64,000 bases of DNA from Flavobacteriales bacterium (GTDB lineage: Bacteria > Bacteroidota > Bacteroidia > Flavobacteriales_D > Crocinitomicaceae), in contig CANMUN010000008.1 of assembly GCA_947500875.1 (NCBI GenBank), positions 1-64,000 on the forward strand, written 5' to 3'. Below are positions 8,995 to 18,014 of the stretch, piece after piece; position 1 is the stretch's first letter; each line of letters begins with the position of its first letter. A program made the translations under genes and the position numbers. Under the pieces are notes generated by a model. That model made no database searches. It saw only the letters and a program-made list of their open reading frames with translations, and was not told the origin of the DNA.

Positions 8995-9369
8995 ATTGAA
9001 CTCCTCTAAGGATCCTATAGAGGCACTTATGCATTGAGCATGAACCTCTTGGGAATACCGAACAATGTTCCATTCATCGGCATCCTTTCGCAACACATTG
9101 AAACGGTCAAAAAAGTCAACGTTTAATTGTTGCCCTAATCCTTTAACTAAATGCGTGATTTTGTCAATAGAACAACCCGATGCTTTGGCAACTAACTCGT
9201 CTGCAGCAAACACGATGGCTGCTTTTTCAAAACAAAAAGCGGAGGCTTTCAACGGGGTGCCGTGCGAGGACCAGCTCCTAACAAAATCGTGAAGCGCATT
9301 TTCCACTTGCGCTGATTCTACGTCGGTAAGTTTGCGATTGGCGACAAAAATCCAGGTTCTTAAATCCAT
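8977..9369 (-). CDS. Conserved Bacteroidota protein of the group mislabelled 'ABC transporter ATPase'
   Basis: 130 residues. It has the typical opening WIFVANRKLTDVE..V...L..FV.SW.SHGTPLKAS and the GCSIDKI motif of a small soluble family widespread in Flavobacteriia. Databases often call this family an ABC transporter ATPase, but there is no Walker A, signature or Walker B motif here, so that name is not supported. This copy seems shorter at the C-terminus than the ~160 residues I remember for the family. It is the last gene of the minus-strand cluster, 8 bp after the CCG-domain gene, and ends inside the bidirectional terminator. Function unknown. Confidence 0.75.
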   Translation of the reverse strand: MDLRTWIFVANRKLTDVESAQVENALHDFVRSWSSHGTPLKASAFCFEKAAIVFAADELVAKASGCSIDKITHLVKGLGQQLNVDFFDRFNVLRKDADEWNIVRYSQEVHAQCISASIGSLEEFNKKAGN

Positions 9370-9377
9370 AACATGGT

Positions 9378-10166
9378 TTAAAGGTCTGCTGCTTGAGCAA
9401 TTAACTCGGCTACATCTAGCACCTGAATTTCGGCTTCTTTATTAAAGTTTTTAACCCCATCGGTCATCATAGTATTGCAAAAAGGACATCCCGTTGCAAC
9501 TATTTGGGCATTGGCCGCCAAGACATCTTCGGTGCGTTCAATATTAATTTCTTTGTTCCCTTTCTCTGCTTCCTTAAACATCTGAGCACCACCTGCGCCG
9601 CAACAAAGCCCGTTAGATTTACAACGCTTCATTTCTACTAATTCACCGTCGAGCTTTTCAATTAAGGCCCTTGGCGCCTCGTAAACCTCATTGGCTCTTC
9701 CAAGATAGCATGGATCGTGGAATGTAATTTTCTTTCCTTTAAATGCGGTACCTCCTTCTAAGGCAAGTTTCCCTGTATTGATTAAATCCTGAATTAACTG
9801 GGTATGATGTAGCACCTCATAATTTCCGCCTAACTCAGGGTATTCATTTTTGAGCGTATTGAAGCAATGCGGACAGCCCGTTACAATCCGTTTAACCTCG
9901 TAACCATTGAGCACTTGAATGTTCATTTGGGCTTGCATTTGAAAGGTGAATTCATTTCCCGCCCTTCGAGCTGGATCACCGGTGCAAGACTCTTCGGTTC
10001 CCAAAACGGCAAACTTCACCTTACAGTGCGTAAGAATTTTCGCAATGGCTTTGGTTATTTTTTTAGCTCGATCATCGAAGCTACCAGAGCACCCAACCCA
10101 AAACAGCACTTCGGGGGTTTCGCCTGCGGCCATCAAATCGGCCATCGTTGGAACTTGCAAATTCAT
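9378..10166 (-). CDS. (Fe-S)-binding protein with two CCG domains (HdrB/GlcF/LutA-like)
   Basis: 262 residues, soluble. It has two cysteine-rich CCG-type modules: WVGCSG...C...C...GCPHC in the first half, and FHDPCYLGR...CKSNGLCCGAGG...GCPFC in the second. Such modules bind an unusual Fe-S cluster in heterodisulfide reductase HdrB, glycolate oxidase GlcF and lactate-utilisation LutA. The next gene upstream (10171-11478), only 4 bp away, supplies the membrane anchor and two 4Fe-4S sites, so the two probably form one membrane-bound electron-transfer complex. The electron donor and acceptor cannot be read from the sequence. Confidence 0.88.
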   Translation of the reverse strand: MNLQVPTMADLMAAGETPEVLFWVGCSGSFDDRAKKITKAIAKILTHCKVKFAVLGTEESCTGDPARRAGNEFTFQMQAQMNIQVLNGYEVKRIVTGCPHCFNTLKNEYPELGGNYEVLHHTQLIQDLINTGKLALEGGTAFKGKKITFHDPCYLGRANEVYEAPRALIEKLDGELVEMKRCKSNGLCCGAGGAQMFKEAEKGNKEINIERTEDVLAANAQIVATGCPFCNTMMTDGVKNFNKEAEIQVLDVAELIAQAADL

Positions 10167-10170
10167 TCGT

Positions 10171-11478
10171 TTAATTTTCTTCGGTCCATTTCATTCGATC
10201 CGCTGGGGAGAACTGCCAAGGCGCACCGTTATTTTCAATATTCGTGAGCATCCCCGTTAATTCGGATGGAATTTTTGATTCTTCCATCACTAAGAACCTT
10301 CTCAGATCCACAATGATGGAAAGAGGGTCGATGTTCACAGGACATTCTTGTACACAGGCATTGCAACTCGTACATGCCCACAACTCTTCGGGGGTAATGT
10401 AGTCACCTAATAAGGATCTACCGTCCTCAAGATTCATCTTGTTATTTCCTACCTCACTTAAACGGTCCCGAGTATCCATCATGATTTTTCGGGGAGAAAG
10501 CAACTTACCCGTTTGATTGGCCGGACAAACGGAGGTGCATCTTCCACACTCTGTGCAAGAGTAGGCCTCCAAAAGTTGTTTCCACGTAAGGTCTTGAACA
10601 TCTTTCGCACCGAAACGCTGAGGCGCAGCATCGTTTGCTGGCGCAGCATAAGGATCCGCATTCGGGTCGAGCATCAACTTAACCTCATTCTCAACACTTT
10701 CCATGTTGGAAAACTTCCCTTTGGCATCGAGGTTTGAAAAATAGGTATTGGGGAAGGCAAACAAAATATGCAAATGTTTCGAGTAAGGTAAATAGTTAAG
10801 AAAAATAAAAACCATGATGAGATGTCCCCACCAACCAATCTTTGAAAGAACATCAAGCGTGTCTAAATTGCCCAATGCATCTGCGAGTAAAGGTCCGATG
10901 AATTGACTCACGGCAAAAGAATAGGAATCATTCGAAAGGATGTTTAGCCTAGCCTCATCAGCGCTATTCATTAAAAAAATAAAGCCAATAAGCAATAATT
11001 CAAAAAATAGAATAAGGTTGGCATCGTTTCTTGGCCAGCCTTTTAATTCGGCCATCGTGAAACGCGGCAACCGGATGATATTACGGCGGGAGAAAAATAT
11101 AAGCGTTGCGATAAACGTGAGAACGGAAAGCACTTCAATGGAACTGATCACCGCCGTGTAAAAACGGCCAAGACCCGCATGAAAAAAGAAACGATGGGAC
11201 CCAGAGAAACCGTCGATAAAGACCTCAATTAACTCGATTTGGGTAATGACAAAAGCGACATAAAAGATAAAATGCAATACCGCAACGAGCGGCCGAGTAA
11301 ACATCTTTTTCTGACCAAAAGCCACCAAAAGCATCACCTTCCAACGGTCTGCTTTACGGTTGGACCTATCCACAGATTTGCCCAACTTAATTTGAGCGAC
11401 AATGGATTTCATTTTCCAAGCGAATAATCCGATGGAGGCTACGGAAATTAGGATAAAGACAAGGGCCGATAACGTCAT
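10171..11478 (-). CDS. Membrane-bound 4Fe-4S dicluster electron-transfer protein
   Basis: 435 residues. The N-terminal half has about five hydrophobic segments (around 3-20, 62-82, 108-130, 155-171 and 215-232), in the style of NarI/HdrE-like membrane subunits. The soluble C-terminal half holds two ferredoxin motifs, CTECGRCTSVCP (Cys 308, 311, 314, 318) and CTSCNACVQECP (Cys 369, 372, 375, 379). It is 4 bp from the CCG-domain partner and 1 bp from the MCE gene, so co-transcription is likely. It is presumably a respiratory-type module passing electrons between a quinone and an unknown partner. Confidence 0.88.
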   Translation of the reverse strand: MTLSALVFILISVASIGLFAWKMKSIVAQIKLGKSVDRSNRKADRWKVMLLVAFGQKKMFTRPLVAVLHFIFYVAFVITQIELIEVFIDGFSGSHRFFFHAGLGRFYTAVISSIEVLSVLTFIATLIFFSRRNIIRLPRFTMAELKGWPRNDANLILFFELLLIGFIFLMNSADEARLNILSNDSYSFAVSQFIGPLLADALGNLDTLDVLSKIGWWGHLIMVFIFLNYLPYSKHLHILFAFPNTYFSNLDAKGKFSNMESVENEVKLMLDPNADPYAAPANDAAPQRFGAKDVQDLTWKQLLEAYSCTECGRCTSVCPANQTGKLLSPRKIMMDTRDRLSEVGNNKMNLEDGRSLLGDYITPEELWACTSCNACVQECPVNIDPLSIIVDLRRFLVMEESKIPSELTGMLTNIENNGAPWQFSPADRMKWTEEN

Positions 11479-11479
11479 A

Positions 11480-12517
11480 TTAATCGGGAATAGAATCTAA
11501 AATTCGCTTTAACTTAAGTTCTTGTTTGTTGGTAAGTTCCACGCCTTTATTTTTTCTTCCTAAAGCAGAAATATGAATGTAGCGCTGAGGATTTGCTTGA
11601 AGGTCATCAACGAGTTCCTGCAATTCATTATTGGTTTCCACTAATTCCGTGTATAATTTATCATCTTTCACCAATTTCCCTAAGGTGCCTTTACCTTGAT
11701 TAATGTCTTCCAGGGCAAAGTTCAGTTTTTTCAAAGTGGTTTGCGCTTCTAAAATGGTTCCTTTGAAATCCGCACTCACTAAATCGTCCGTGATTTTTTT
11801 AGAATTCCCAATGATTTGATTGACCGCCTCGTTGCTTTTCTTTATGTTGGAGGTAATGCTCTCAACATGATCCATAATTTTGGCAAATTGAACCTTTTCC
11901 TCAGCAACAAATGACTTTATTTCCTGCGCTAAATCTCCGATATTTTTAATCGTAGATTTCAATTCATGAATGCTCTGCGAGATATCATTTGAACCGTTTT
12001 TATCGAAAACGCCTGAAAGCGAATTCACCATGCCGTCAATGTGTAAGATTAAGGACTGCAATTTTTGAGAAATGGGATCGGCGTACTGCTTCACTTGTGA
12101 AAACATATCTGCCGCCATTTTACCGGGTATTTCATCTCCAGACTTAAAGTAACCTTTCTTCGCAGAGATTGGGTAATTTACAATAAGTCCTTTTTTTAAC
12201 AAATCAAGGGAACCTAATTCAACGACGGTGCCTTTGGGTAAGGTAATGTCCGATTCACTGATGCTGAATTTAATTTTAACGCGGCGATTCTCAGGATTCT
12301 TAGGAATGTTTTGGATATCCAAAACTTTACCAATGATTACTCCGTTCAACGTAACATCGCTTGACACCATTAATTGACCTGAATTGGAAAAATAAGAGTA
12401 GTACGTATTATCACCTCCAAAAAGACTGTACCCTTTTAAAAAGTTAATCCCAATCACCAATAAAACAATGGAGACCAAGGCAATTAATCCTGCTTTAATT
12501 TCTTTTGTAAACTTCAA
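11480..12517 (-). CDS. MCE-domain protein (MlaD family)
   Basis: 345 residues, one N-terminal membrane anchor (residues ~10-28), then a single MCE domain (NTYYSYFSNSGQL...SDVTLNGVIIGKVLDI, residues ~38-115) and a long helical tail (~130-320) with coiled-coil character. MCE proteins bind lipid in the periplasm and shuttle phospholipids between membranes. The start is TTG 12517; the family normally begins M-K-F-(S/T)-K-E-I-K, which matches exactly, so the TTG is accepted. It lies 3 bp after the amidase gene. No MlaE/MlaF permease or ATPase is next to it. Confidence 0.92.
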   Translation of the reverse strand: MKFTKEIKAGLIALVSIVLLVIGINFLKGYSLFGGDNTYYSYFSNSGQLMVSSDVTLNGVIIGKVLDIQNIPKNPENRRVKIKFSISESDITLPKGTVVELGSLDLLKKGLIVNYPISAKKGYFKSGDEIPGKMAADMFSQVKQYADPISQKLQSLILHIDGMVNSLSGVFDKNGSNDISQSIHELKSTIKNIGDLAQEIKSFVAEEKVQFAKIMDHVESITSNIKKSNEAVNQIIGNSKKITDDLVSADFKGTILEAQTTLKKLNFALEDINQGKGTLGKLVKDDKLYTELVETNNELQELVDDLQANPQRYIHISALGRKNKGVELTNKQELKLKRILDSIPD

Positions 12518-12520
12518 CGC

Positions 12521-13675
12521 CTATTTTTCTGCTAATTTAATGGCTTTTTCGATACTAATGCGCTCTCCTTGCGAGAATGCTATAACAAAAGCGCTGGAAA
12601 AGCCCTTTTCCTGCATGGATACTTTATGTTTCTTCGCACCTTCCAAATCCTTGACAAAGATTCCGGTAAAATATTTATACAGATTATCTTGATAATACTC
12701 GTACACCTTTTCTCCTTTGAACTTCTCTGAAGCCAAATCGATTCGTTCCGCAGAAGAAACTACCTGAACGCTGAAAAACACCTCTGATGACGGTGCCTTT
12801 TGCGTTGTGTCTTTGACCACAGGAGGAGGTGTAATTACACTTTGATTGTTGGGAACCTCGGAGGCAGTTTTCCCTTCATAGCTTAATTTATACGAGCTGA
12901 ATGCATTAAACATGGCTTTTGCCATTTTATCTTGACCATCTGTTTTACCGATAAAGGCCTCTTCAGTGGGATTCGTTAAAAAACCGGTTTCAATGAGCAC
13001 ACTTGGCATTGCGGTTTTGTACAAGACCAAAAAACCTGCTTGTTTTACGCCACGATCGTAACGCCCTATACCCTTAAACTCTTTTTGAAGCGCACTGGCA
13101 AATTTGATGGCATTATTGAGATTCACATTTTGCTGCAATTGAATGGCGATCATAGCGTCTGGGGTTAAGTCGAAATCTTTGTATTTAGCACCTTTGTCGT
13201 CTTCCAAAGAAATGATCGAGTTTTCTCGTTCCATTACTTTCTTTTGGGATTCGGTACGGTGCAAGCCCAGCACATAGGTTTCCGTGCCGTAGGCAACCGT
13301 GCTACCCGCGTTGGCATGAATGCAAATGAACAAATCAGCATTCGCTCGGTTTGCTATATTAGCGCGCTCAATGAGTTCTACAAACACATCGGTTTCTCGG
13401 GTATACTTGACGGAAATTTCAGGGAACGACTCTTGAATCAACTTACCTAATTTTAGGGCCATCGACAAGCATACCTCTTTTTCGTTGGAATATCCCCCAT
13501 GACAACCCGGGTCTTTACCACCATGACCGGCATCGATCACCACGGTTTTGAGTTTGGCGGTTGTCAAGTTTTGACTGAATACCAAGGATGGTATCAGAAA
13601 ATGGAAGGCCAGGATTGGTCCTAAAAAACCCCTTGAATTCCTGCCTTTTTTTAATAGTTTTGTAAAATTCTGCAT
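12521..13675 (-). CDS. N-acetylmuramoyl-L-alanine amidase with SPOR-like C-terminus
   Basis: 384 residues from ATG 13675, chosen over a longer frame to 13720 that would overlap the divergent lptD start. A signal/anchor segment (GPILAFHFLIPSLVFSQ) precedes an Amidase_3 domain with zinc ligands DAGHGG, NEKE and CIHANAG, and the catalytic Glu in SVLIETGFLTNP. It cuts the bond between MurNAc and the stem peptide, as in AmiC-type cell-separation enzymes. After a Pro/Ser linker, the last ~85 residues (FSVQVVSSAERIDL...) look like a SPOR fold that binds denuded septal glycan. It is the first gene of a five-gene minus-strand cluster, divergent from lptD. TATTTTCG at 13684-13691 is a one-mismatch -7 box. 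Confidence 0.93.
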   Translation of the reverse strand: MQNFTKLLKKGRNSRGFLGPILAFHFLIPSLVFSQNLTTAKLKTVVIDAGHGGKDPGCHGGYSNEKEVCLSMALKLGKLIQESFPEISVKYTRETDVFVELIERANIANRANADLFICIHANAGSTVAYGTETYVLGLHRTESQKKVMERENSIISLEDDKGAKYKDFDLTPDAMIAIQLQQNVNLNNAIKFASALQKEFKGIGRYDRGVKQAGFLVLYKTAMPSVLIETGFLTNPTEEAFIGKTDGQDKMAKAMFNAFSSYKLSYEGKTASEVPNNQSVITPPPVVKDTTQKAPSSEVFFSVQVVSSAERIDLASEKFKGEKVYEYYQDNLYKYFTGIFVKDLEGAKKHKVSMQEKGFSSAFVIAFSQGERISIEKAIKLAEK

Positions 13676-13713
13676 AACGTGTTCGAAAATACCTTTCACA
13701 CCCACCCAAATTG

Positions 13714-16230
13714 ATGCCAATCCGATTTTTTTTCTTCGTTGGAGTGTTGATAATGTTTACGGCACTGAATGGTCAAGGCTTATATCAAGACACCTTATAC
13801 CAAGACCAATCCAATATCGATGAAATTATCCGTTACGGAGCGCGAGACTCCAGTTTTTACGATGTAAAGACCCAGCGGGCTTATTTGTACGGTGGTGCTT
13901 ACCTTGAAACCCAAACTTCGAAGTTAACATCAGGCATGATGGTCATTGACCTGGCCAATAATGAAATTGAAGCCACTTATGTAACGAATCAACAAGGAGA
14001 AGAAACCGAATATCCCGAATTAACGGAAGGTTCGGAAACCTTAACGTGCCGCAGCATTCGAATGAACACCAATACCAAGAAAGCGTACATCGAGGCCCTC
14101 AACGTAAAACAGGAAGAGCTTTATTTTCACATGGGGGTAGCAAAACGGTTTCCAACGGAGGATATTCATTTGAAAAAAGGAAGGTTAACCACGTGCGACC
14201 AAATTGAACCTCACTACCATTTTCAATTATCCCGGGGTGTCGTTGTTCCAGATCAGCGCATTGTTACAGGACCAATGAATTTGTGGATCAGTGGTATACC
14301 CACCCCATTTGGGTTGCCTTTTGCCTTTATTCCTCAACAAAAAGAGCGGAATCGGGGAATCCTATTTCCGGAAATTGTTCCTACTTCACCGCTCGGTTTT
14401 GGATTTCAGAACCTCGGTTATTTTATTCCCATCAACGATCATTTACAAACCTCGGTGTACGCGAATTTATACAGCCGTGGAAGTTGGGGTTTACGCAATG
14501 AAGTGGATTATGCCAAACGCTACGGATATACGGGAAGAATCGGGATCGGTTTTCAACAATTCAACAACGGTTTTCCCAATTATACCCGCAACCAGAAAAT
14601 AACCGTATCATGGTCTCACAACAAGCAACAGAAGTCAAATCCGCTTTGGCAGTTTAACTCCAATGTAAATTTTATATCGGACAATACTGCGAAAAACAAT
14701 CCCGACCCCATTAATCCCGAGTACTTCAATAACAGTTTCAACTCGGATATTAATTTGAGCCGCATTTTTCCGGGAAAACCTGTAACCATGGGGGCTAAAA
14801 TATCGGTACGTCAGAATTCTTTAGCACAAAACGTTGCGCTCGTTGCTCCGGTATTCAATGTTAACATGACTCGAATTTTCCCCTTTCAGAAACTCATTGC
14901 ATTGCCACGAACGGAATGGGGAAAAGCACTTCAAAGAATCGGCATTACTTATAACATGGAAATGCAAAATAAAAGCACGTTCAGCGACAGTTTACTTCAA
15001 AATTTCAGTGCATCCGGAATTGGCACTTCTTTTTTCAATGGTGTAAACCAAGGCATGAGCTTACAAACGACATTTGGCATGTTTAAAAACGCCATAAAAA
15101 TCACTCCCAGCATGAATTTTGCGAATAAATTGAATTTTCAACAAATCGATAAAAATTACTCGTTACTCACCAATTCCACAGTAACTGATACACTTCAAAA
15201 GCTCGGATTTGCCCATGAACTCAATGCAAATTTAAACGCAACCACCGTCATCTACAGTTACTATAAATTCATCGGGAAAAACAAGCCTGTTTTACGGCAT
15301 TTATTGACTCCAACCGTCGGATATCGCTATGTCCCGAAGCTCAATGATTTGATCAGTAAAGCCGCAGGCCCTAATCAAAACATGCTGGTTTTTTCTCCTT
15401 TTGAGCGGAGCATTTATACTGTTGGAAATACCCAAGCGTCTTCATTCCTGAACTTTGGCGTTAATAACACGCTGGAATTAAAGGTTAAATCGGACAAAGA
15501 TACGGTCAGCGGATATCGTAAAATCCGCCTTGTGGATCAATTTTCAATCAGCGGAAATTATGATTTTCAAAGGGACTCCATGCGCCTTTCGGATCTTTCG
15601 TTAAACCTCAGAATAAGTCCATTTTCTTGGATGAACTTCGTAGCGAATGGTTCGTTCAGCATGTACTCTTGGGATCAAATTTCAGGTAAAACCAATACGT
15701 TTTATGCTTGGGAAAATGGGCAAGGTATTGGACGAATCATGAATACTGGATTAAATACCACCATAACGCTCAGTCCTAAAAAAAGCCGAGCCATTATTGA
15801 GCAGAAAAAAGAAGCATTAAGTACCGTTTGGAATGCTGATTTCTCCTATTTCGCTTTGCATCCGGAACAAGCGATTTATTTTGATATTCCCTGGAAGATC
15901 AATCTTTCTCACGTCTATTCGCTTGTAACCAATACCAACAAAACGGCTGTGAATTCCAACGAGTGGAGCGTTGTACAAACCTTGGCGCTGAACGGAGATG
16001 TATCCTTTACGAAACGTTGGAATTTAGCAACCAATATAAACCTCGACGTAAAGTCTCAAAGCATAACCAATATGAATCTTTCGTTAAACCGGAACATGCA
16101 TTGTTGGGCCCTTAGCTTTTATTGGACGCCCATAGGCGGCAACAAAAGTTTCTTGTTAAGCATTCGCAATACCTCTTCGCTTTTCAAAGACGCAAAAATC
16201 GAAGTTCGAAAACCACCTTCTTTTTTCTAA
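13714..16230 (+). CDS. lptD: Putative LPS-assembly outer-membrane protein LptD
   Basis: 838 residues from ATG 13714; the frame can be extended to a TTG at 13711 but MPIRFFFFVGVLIMFTALNGQ is a proper signal peptide. An OstA/LptD N-terminal region (~30-150; YGARDSSFYDV, AYLYGGAYLET, LTCRSIRMN) is followed by a long beta-barrel region with alternating amphipathic strands and a terminal aromatic (PSFF). The family inserts lipopolysaccharide into the outer leaflet of the outer membrane together with an LptE partner, which is not in the window. The conserved LWISGIPTPFGLPFAFIP segment is typical of Bacteroidota LptD. Divergent from the amidase with 38 bp between the start codons. Confidence 0.9.
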   Translation: MPIRFFFFVGVLIMFTALNGQGLYQDTLYQDQSNIDEIIRYGARDSSFYDVKTQRAYLYGGAYLETQTSKLTSGMMVIDLANNEIEATYVTNQQGEETEYPELTEGSETLTCRSIRMNTNTKKAYIEALNVKQEELYFHMGVAKRFPTEDIHLKKGRLTTCDQIEPHYHFQLSRGVVVPDQRIVTGPMNLWISGIPTPFGLPFAFIPQQKERNRGILFPEIVPTSPLGFGFQNLGYFIPINDHLQTSVYANLYSRGSWGLRNEVDYAKRYGYTGRIGIGFQQFNNGFPNYTRNQKITVSWSHNKQQKSNPLWQFNSNVNFISDNTAKNNPDPINPEYFNNSFNSDINLSRIFPGKPVTMGAKISVRQNSLAQNVALVAPVFNVNMTRIFPFQKLIALPRTEWGKALQRIGITYNMEMQNKSTFSDSLLQNFSASGIGTSFFNGVNQGMSLQTTFGMFKNAIKITPSMNFANKLNFQQIDKNYSLLTNSTVTDTLQKLGFAHELNANLNATTVIYSYYKFIGKNKPVLRHLLTPTVGYRYVPKLNDLISKAAGPNQNMLVFSPFERSIYTVGNTQASSFLNFGVNNTLELKVKSDKDTVSGYRKIRLVDQFSISGNYDFQRDSMRLSDLSLNLRISPFSWMNFVANGSFSMYSWDQISGKTNTFYAWENGQGIGRIMNTGLNTTITLSPKKSRAIIEQKKEALSTVWNADFSYFALHPEQAIYFDIPWKINLSHVYSLVTNTNKTAVNSNEWSVVQTLALNGDVSFTKRWNLATNINLDVKSQSITNMNLSLNRNMHCWALSFYWTPIGGNKSFLLSIRNTSSLFKDAKIEVRKPPSFF

Positions 16231-16232
16231 GG

Positions 16233-17159
16233 TTACTCGCCGGAATTGTACAAGAGAATTTTTGGCCCTACCACCATTCGAATGGTGGTAATTCTCCTGT
16301 TGGGATTGTTTTTTCGTGCATCCTCCACTTGATTAGGAGGGAGGTCTTCTCCTTTACCTTCGTAGGCGATTCGGTACGATAATTTCCACGTTACTCCTAG
16401 CGCCTTGAGTTGTTTTTCAAACTCGGCAGCCACGGCCTTTGCCCTTGACTGTGAAAGTTCATAATTCCTAAGTGCTCTTGTTTTTTCATCTCCTGAACCT
16501 TGTTTATCAGAATAACCAGAAATAATAAGAATGGTTGAATATTCCTCATCTGAGAAAATCATTTCGTTGTGGTTGTCCAAATAGGATCTCCAGTTTTTAA
16601 CATCGGTTTTTACAGAATCCAGTAAGGTTGCGATCATCTTTACCCCTTCTGCACTGATGACAGAGCTCCCCGTTTCAAAGCTGATATCTGCTGCGATGTT
16701 CTTTAGTTCTTTGTTCGCAGAAATAAGTTCCCCCATGGGTACCACGTAGGTGTAGAGCAAATCGTTCAACTCCTTTGCCAAGCCTAAAGTCTTCTCATGG
16801 CCTTCGGGGGAATAAGGATCTGTCTCATTGAGTTCTTTCACAATTTGTTGGCTCCTTGCCAACAAACGGTCAAGCTGAACATCGATTTCCTTGATGCGCT
16901 CTGTTGAATCAATGGAATAGAACATTTTCTTTTGTTGCTCTAACATAGCAATGGCCTGTTCTGCTTTTTCAATTTCCGCCGCTAAGCTCTTTTCGCGCTC
17001 GGCTTGTTTACGGTTGAAGGCATTCACTTCCGTATCTCCTCGTTGACCATGAAAAAGGGTTGTTGAGTACTTTGGTTTGACCAATACTCCGGAATCTTTG
17101 CAGGCAAATGCCAAAAACAGAACTCCGAAATACAACACATATACTACCTTTATTTTCAT
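16233..17159 (-). CDS. OmpA-like lipoprotein with coiled-coil region
   Basis: 308 residues. The lipoprotein signal ends at Cys20 (LFLAFACKDSG). Residues ~45-120 are rich in Glu/Lys/Gln with a heptad pattern (AEREKSLAAEIEKAEQAIAMLEQQK), suggesting a coiled coil. The C-terminal half resembles an OmpA/MotB peptidoglycan-binding domain: ISFETGSSVIS, IISGYSDKQG, LSQSRAKAVAAEF and NNPNRRI. It probably links the outer membrane to peptidoglycan. Last of four close minus-strand genes, 6 bp after the YihY/BrkB gene, and convergent with lptD with 2 bp between the stops. Confidence 0.82.
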   Translation of the reverse strand: MKIKVVYVLYFGVLFLAFACKDSGVLVKPKYSTTLFHGQRGDTEVNAFNRKQAEREKSLAAEIEKAEQAIAMLEQQKKMFYSIDSTERIKEIDVQLDRLLARSQQIVKELNETDPYSPEGHEKTLGLAKELNDLLYTYVVPMGELISANKELKNIAADISFETGSSVISAEGVKMIATLLDSVKTDVKNWRSYLDNHNEMIFSDEEYSTILIISGYSDKQGSGDEKTRALRNYELSQSRAKAVAAEFEKQLKALGVTWKLSYRIAYEGKGEDLPPNQVEDARKNNPNRRITTIRMVVGPKILLYNSGE

Positions 17160-17165
17160 AACTAT

Positions 17166-18014
17166 TTATTTGGTTTTATCAAGATGTTTATCGTAAATAT
17201 AAGTAAATTTTGCTCCGAAGAAAATTACCTGTGCCGAATAAAACACCCATGCCATGAGGATAAAGATAGAGCCAATAAAATCTCCTTTACCTAAAAAGAA
17301 ATAATGTTGAAGGTACCATTTAATCATTAACTGACTGAAAAATAACAATACTGAAGTTAATAAAGCTCCTTTAAAAGCTAAATTCCAAGAAATGTACCCG
17401 TCGTGGTTGTATTTAAAAACAAACGAAATCACAAGGAAATTCAATGCGATCGAAAAGAAATATTGCAAGAATAAATAACCGAAATGCATCGATGTAAACC
17501 ATGAGGAAAGGATGCTGAATGCAAAAACCTGAAGAAAATACACCGTAAATATAATCAACGCAATCAACGCCAAATACGACAAGGAAAGAAACCTGAATTT
17601 AAGCAATTCAAGGAAAACATTCAATTTCCGTTGCCTATTAGGTTCGATATCGAAAAAATCATTCATGCTATGTTTCAAGGACATCATAAATGCAGAACAA
17701 GAGTACAGTAACACCGCAAGCATGCTAAGGTTCAACAACCACGAACGCGATTGTTGGTTTATGTTTTTTAAATAGTCCGTGAATAGGTGAATATCGTTCA
17801 AGCCAATGTTGTTTTTAAACAAATCGGTTATCACTTGGATGCAGAATTCTTCGCCAAAAATTCTTCCAAAGCTCACGACCAAAAGATAGAGCAAAGGAAT
17901 CATTGCAAACAAAGTGTAGTAAGATATCGTTGCTGCATGCAAATGAGCACGCTCTTCAAAGAATGCTGCGAAGGTTTCCTTGAAAACGGTTGATATTTTT
18001 TTACGCGAGATCAT
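17166..18014 (-). CDS. YihY/BrkB-family inner-membrane protein
   Basis: 282 residues with about six membrane helices and the family opening (KETFAAFFEERAHLHAATISYYTLFAMIPLLYLL). These proteins were once wrongly called ribonuclease BN; no enzyme activity is established and a transport role has been suggested. The end GSIFILMAWVFYSAQVIFFGAKFTYIY is typical. The start overlaps the ABC ATPase gene by 14 bp, pointing to one transcript and perhaps coupled translation. Confidence 0.9.
   Translation of the reverse strand: MISRKKISTVFKETFAAFFEERAHLHAATISYYTLFAMIPLLYLLVVSFGRIFGEEFCIQVITDLFKNNIGLNDIHLFTDYLKNINQQSRSWLLNLSMLAVLLYSCSAFMMSLKHSMNDFFDIEPNRQRKLNVFLELLKFRFLSLSYLALIALIIFTVYFLQVFAFSILSSWFTSMHFGYLFLQYFFSIALNFLVISFVFKYNHDGYISWNLAFKGALLTSVLLFFSQLMIKWYLQHYFFLGKGDFIGSIFILMAWVFYSAQVIFFGAKFTYIYDKHLDKTK

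Noticed and set aside
8977-9369. 'ABC transporter ATPase' name for the small conserved protein
   Set aside because: No Walker A, Walker B or signature motif is present.
13684-13720. Longer amidase start at 13720
   Set aside because: It would overlap the lptD start and adds a segment before the signal peptide; ATG 13675 gives a normal start.
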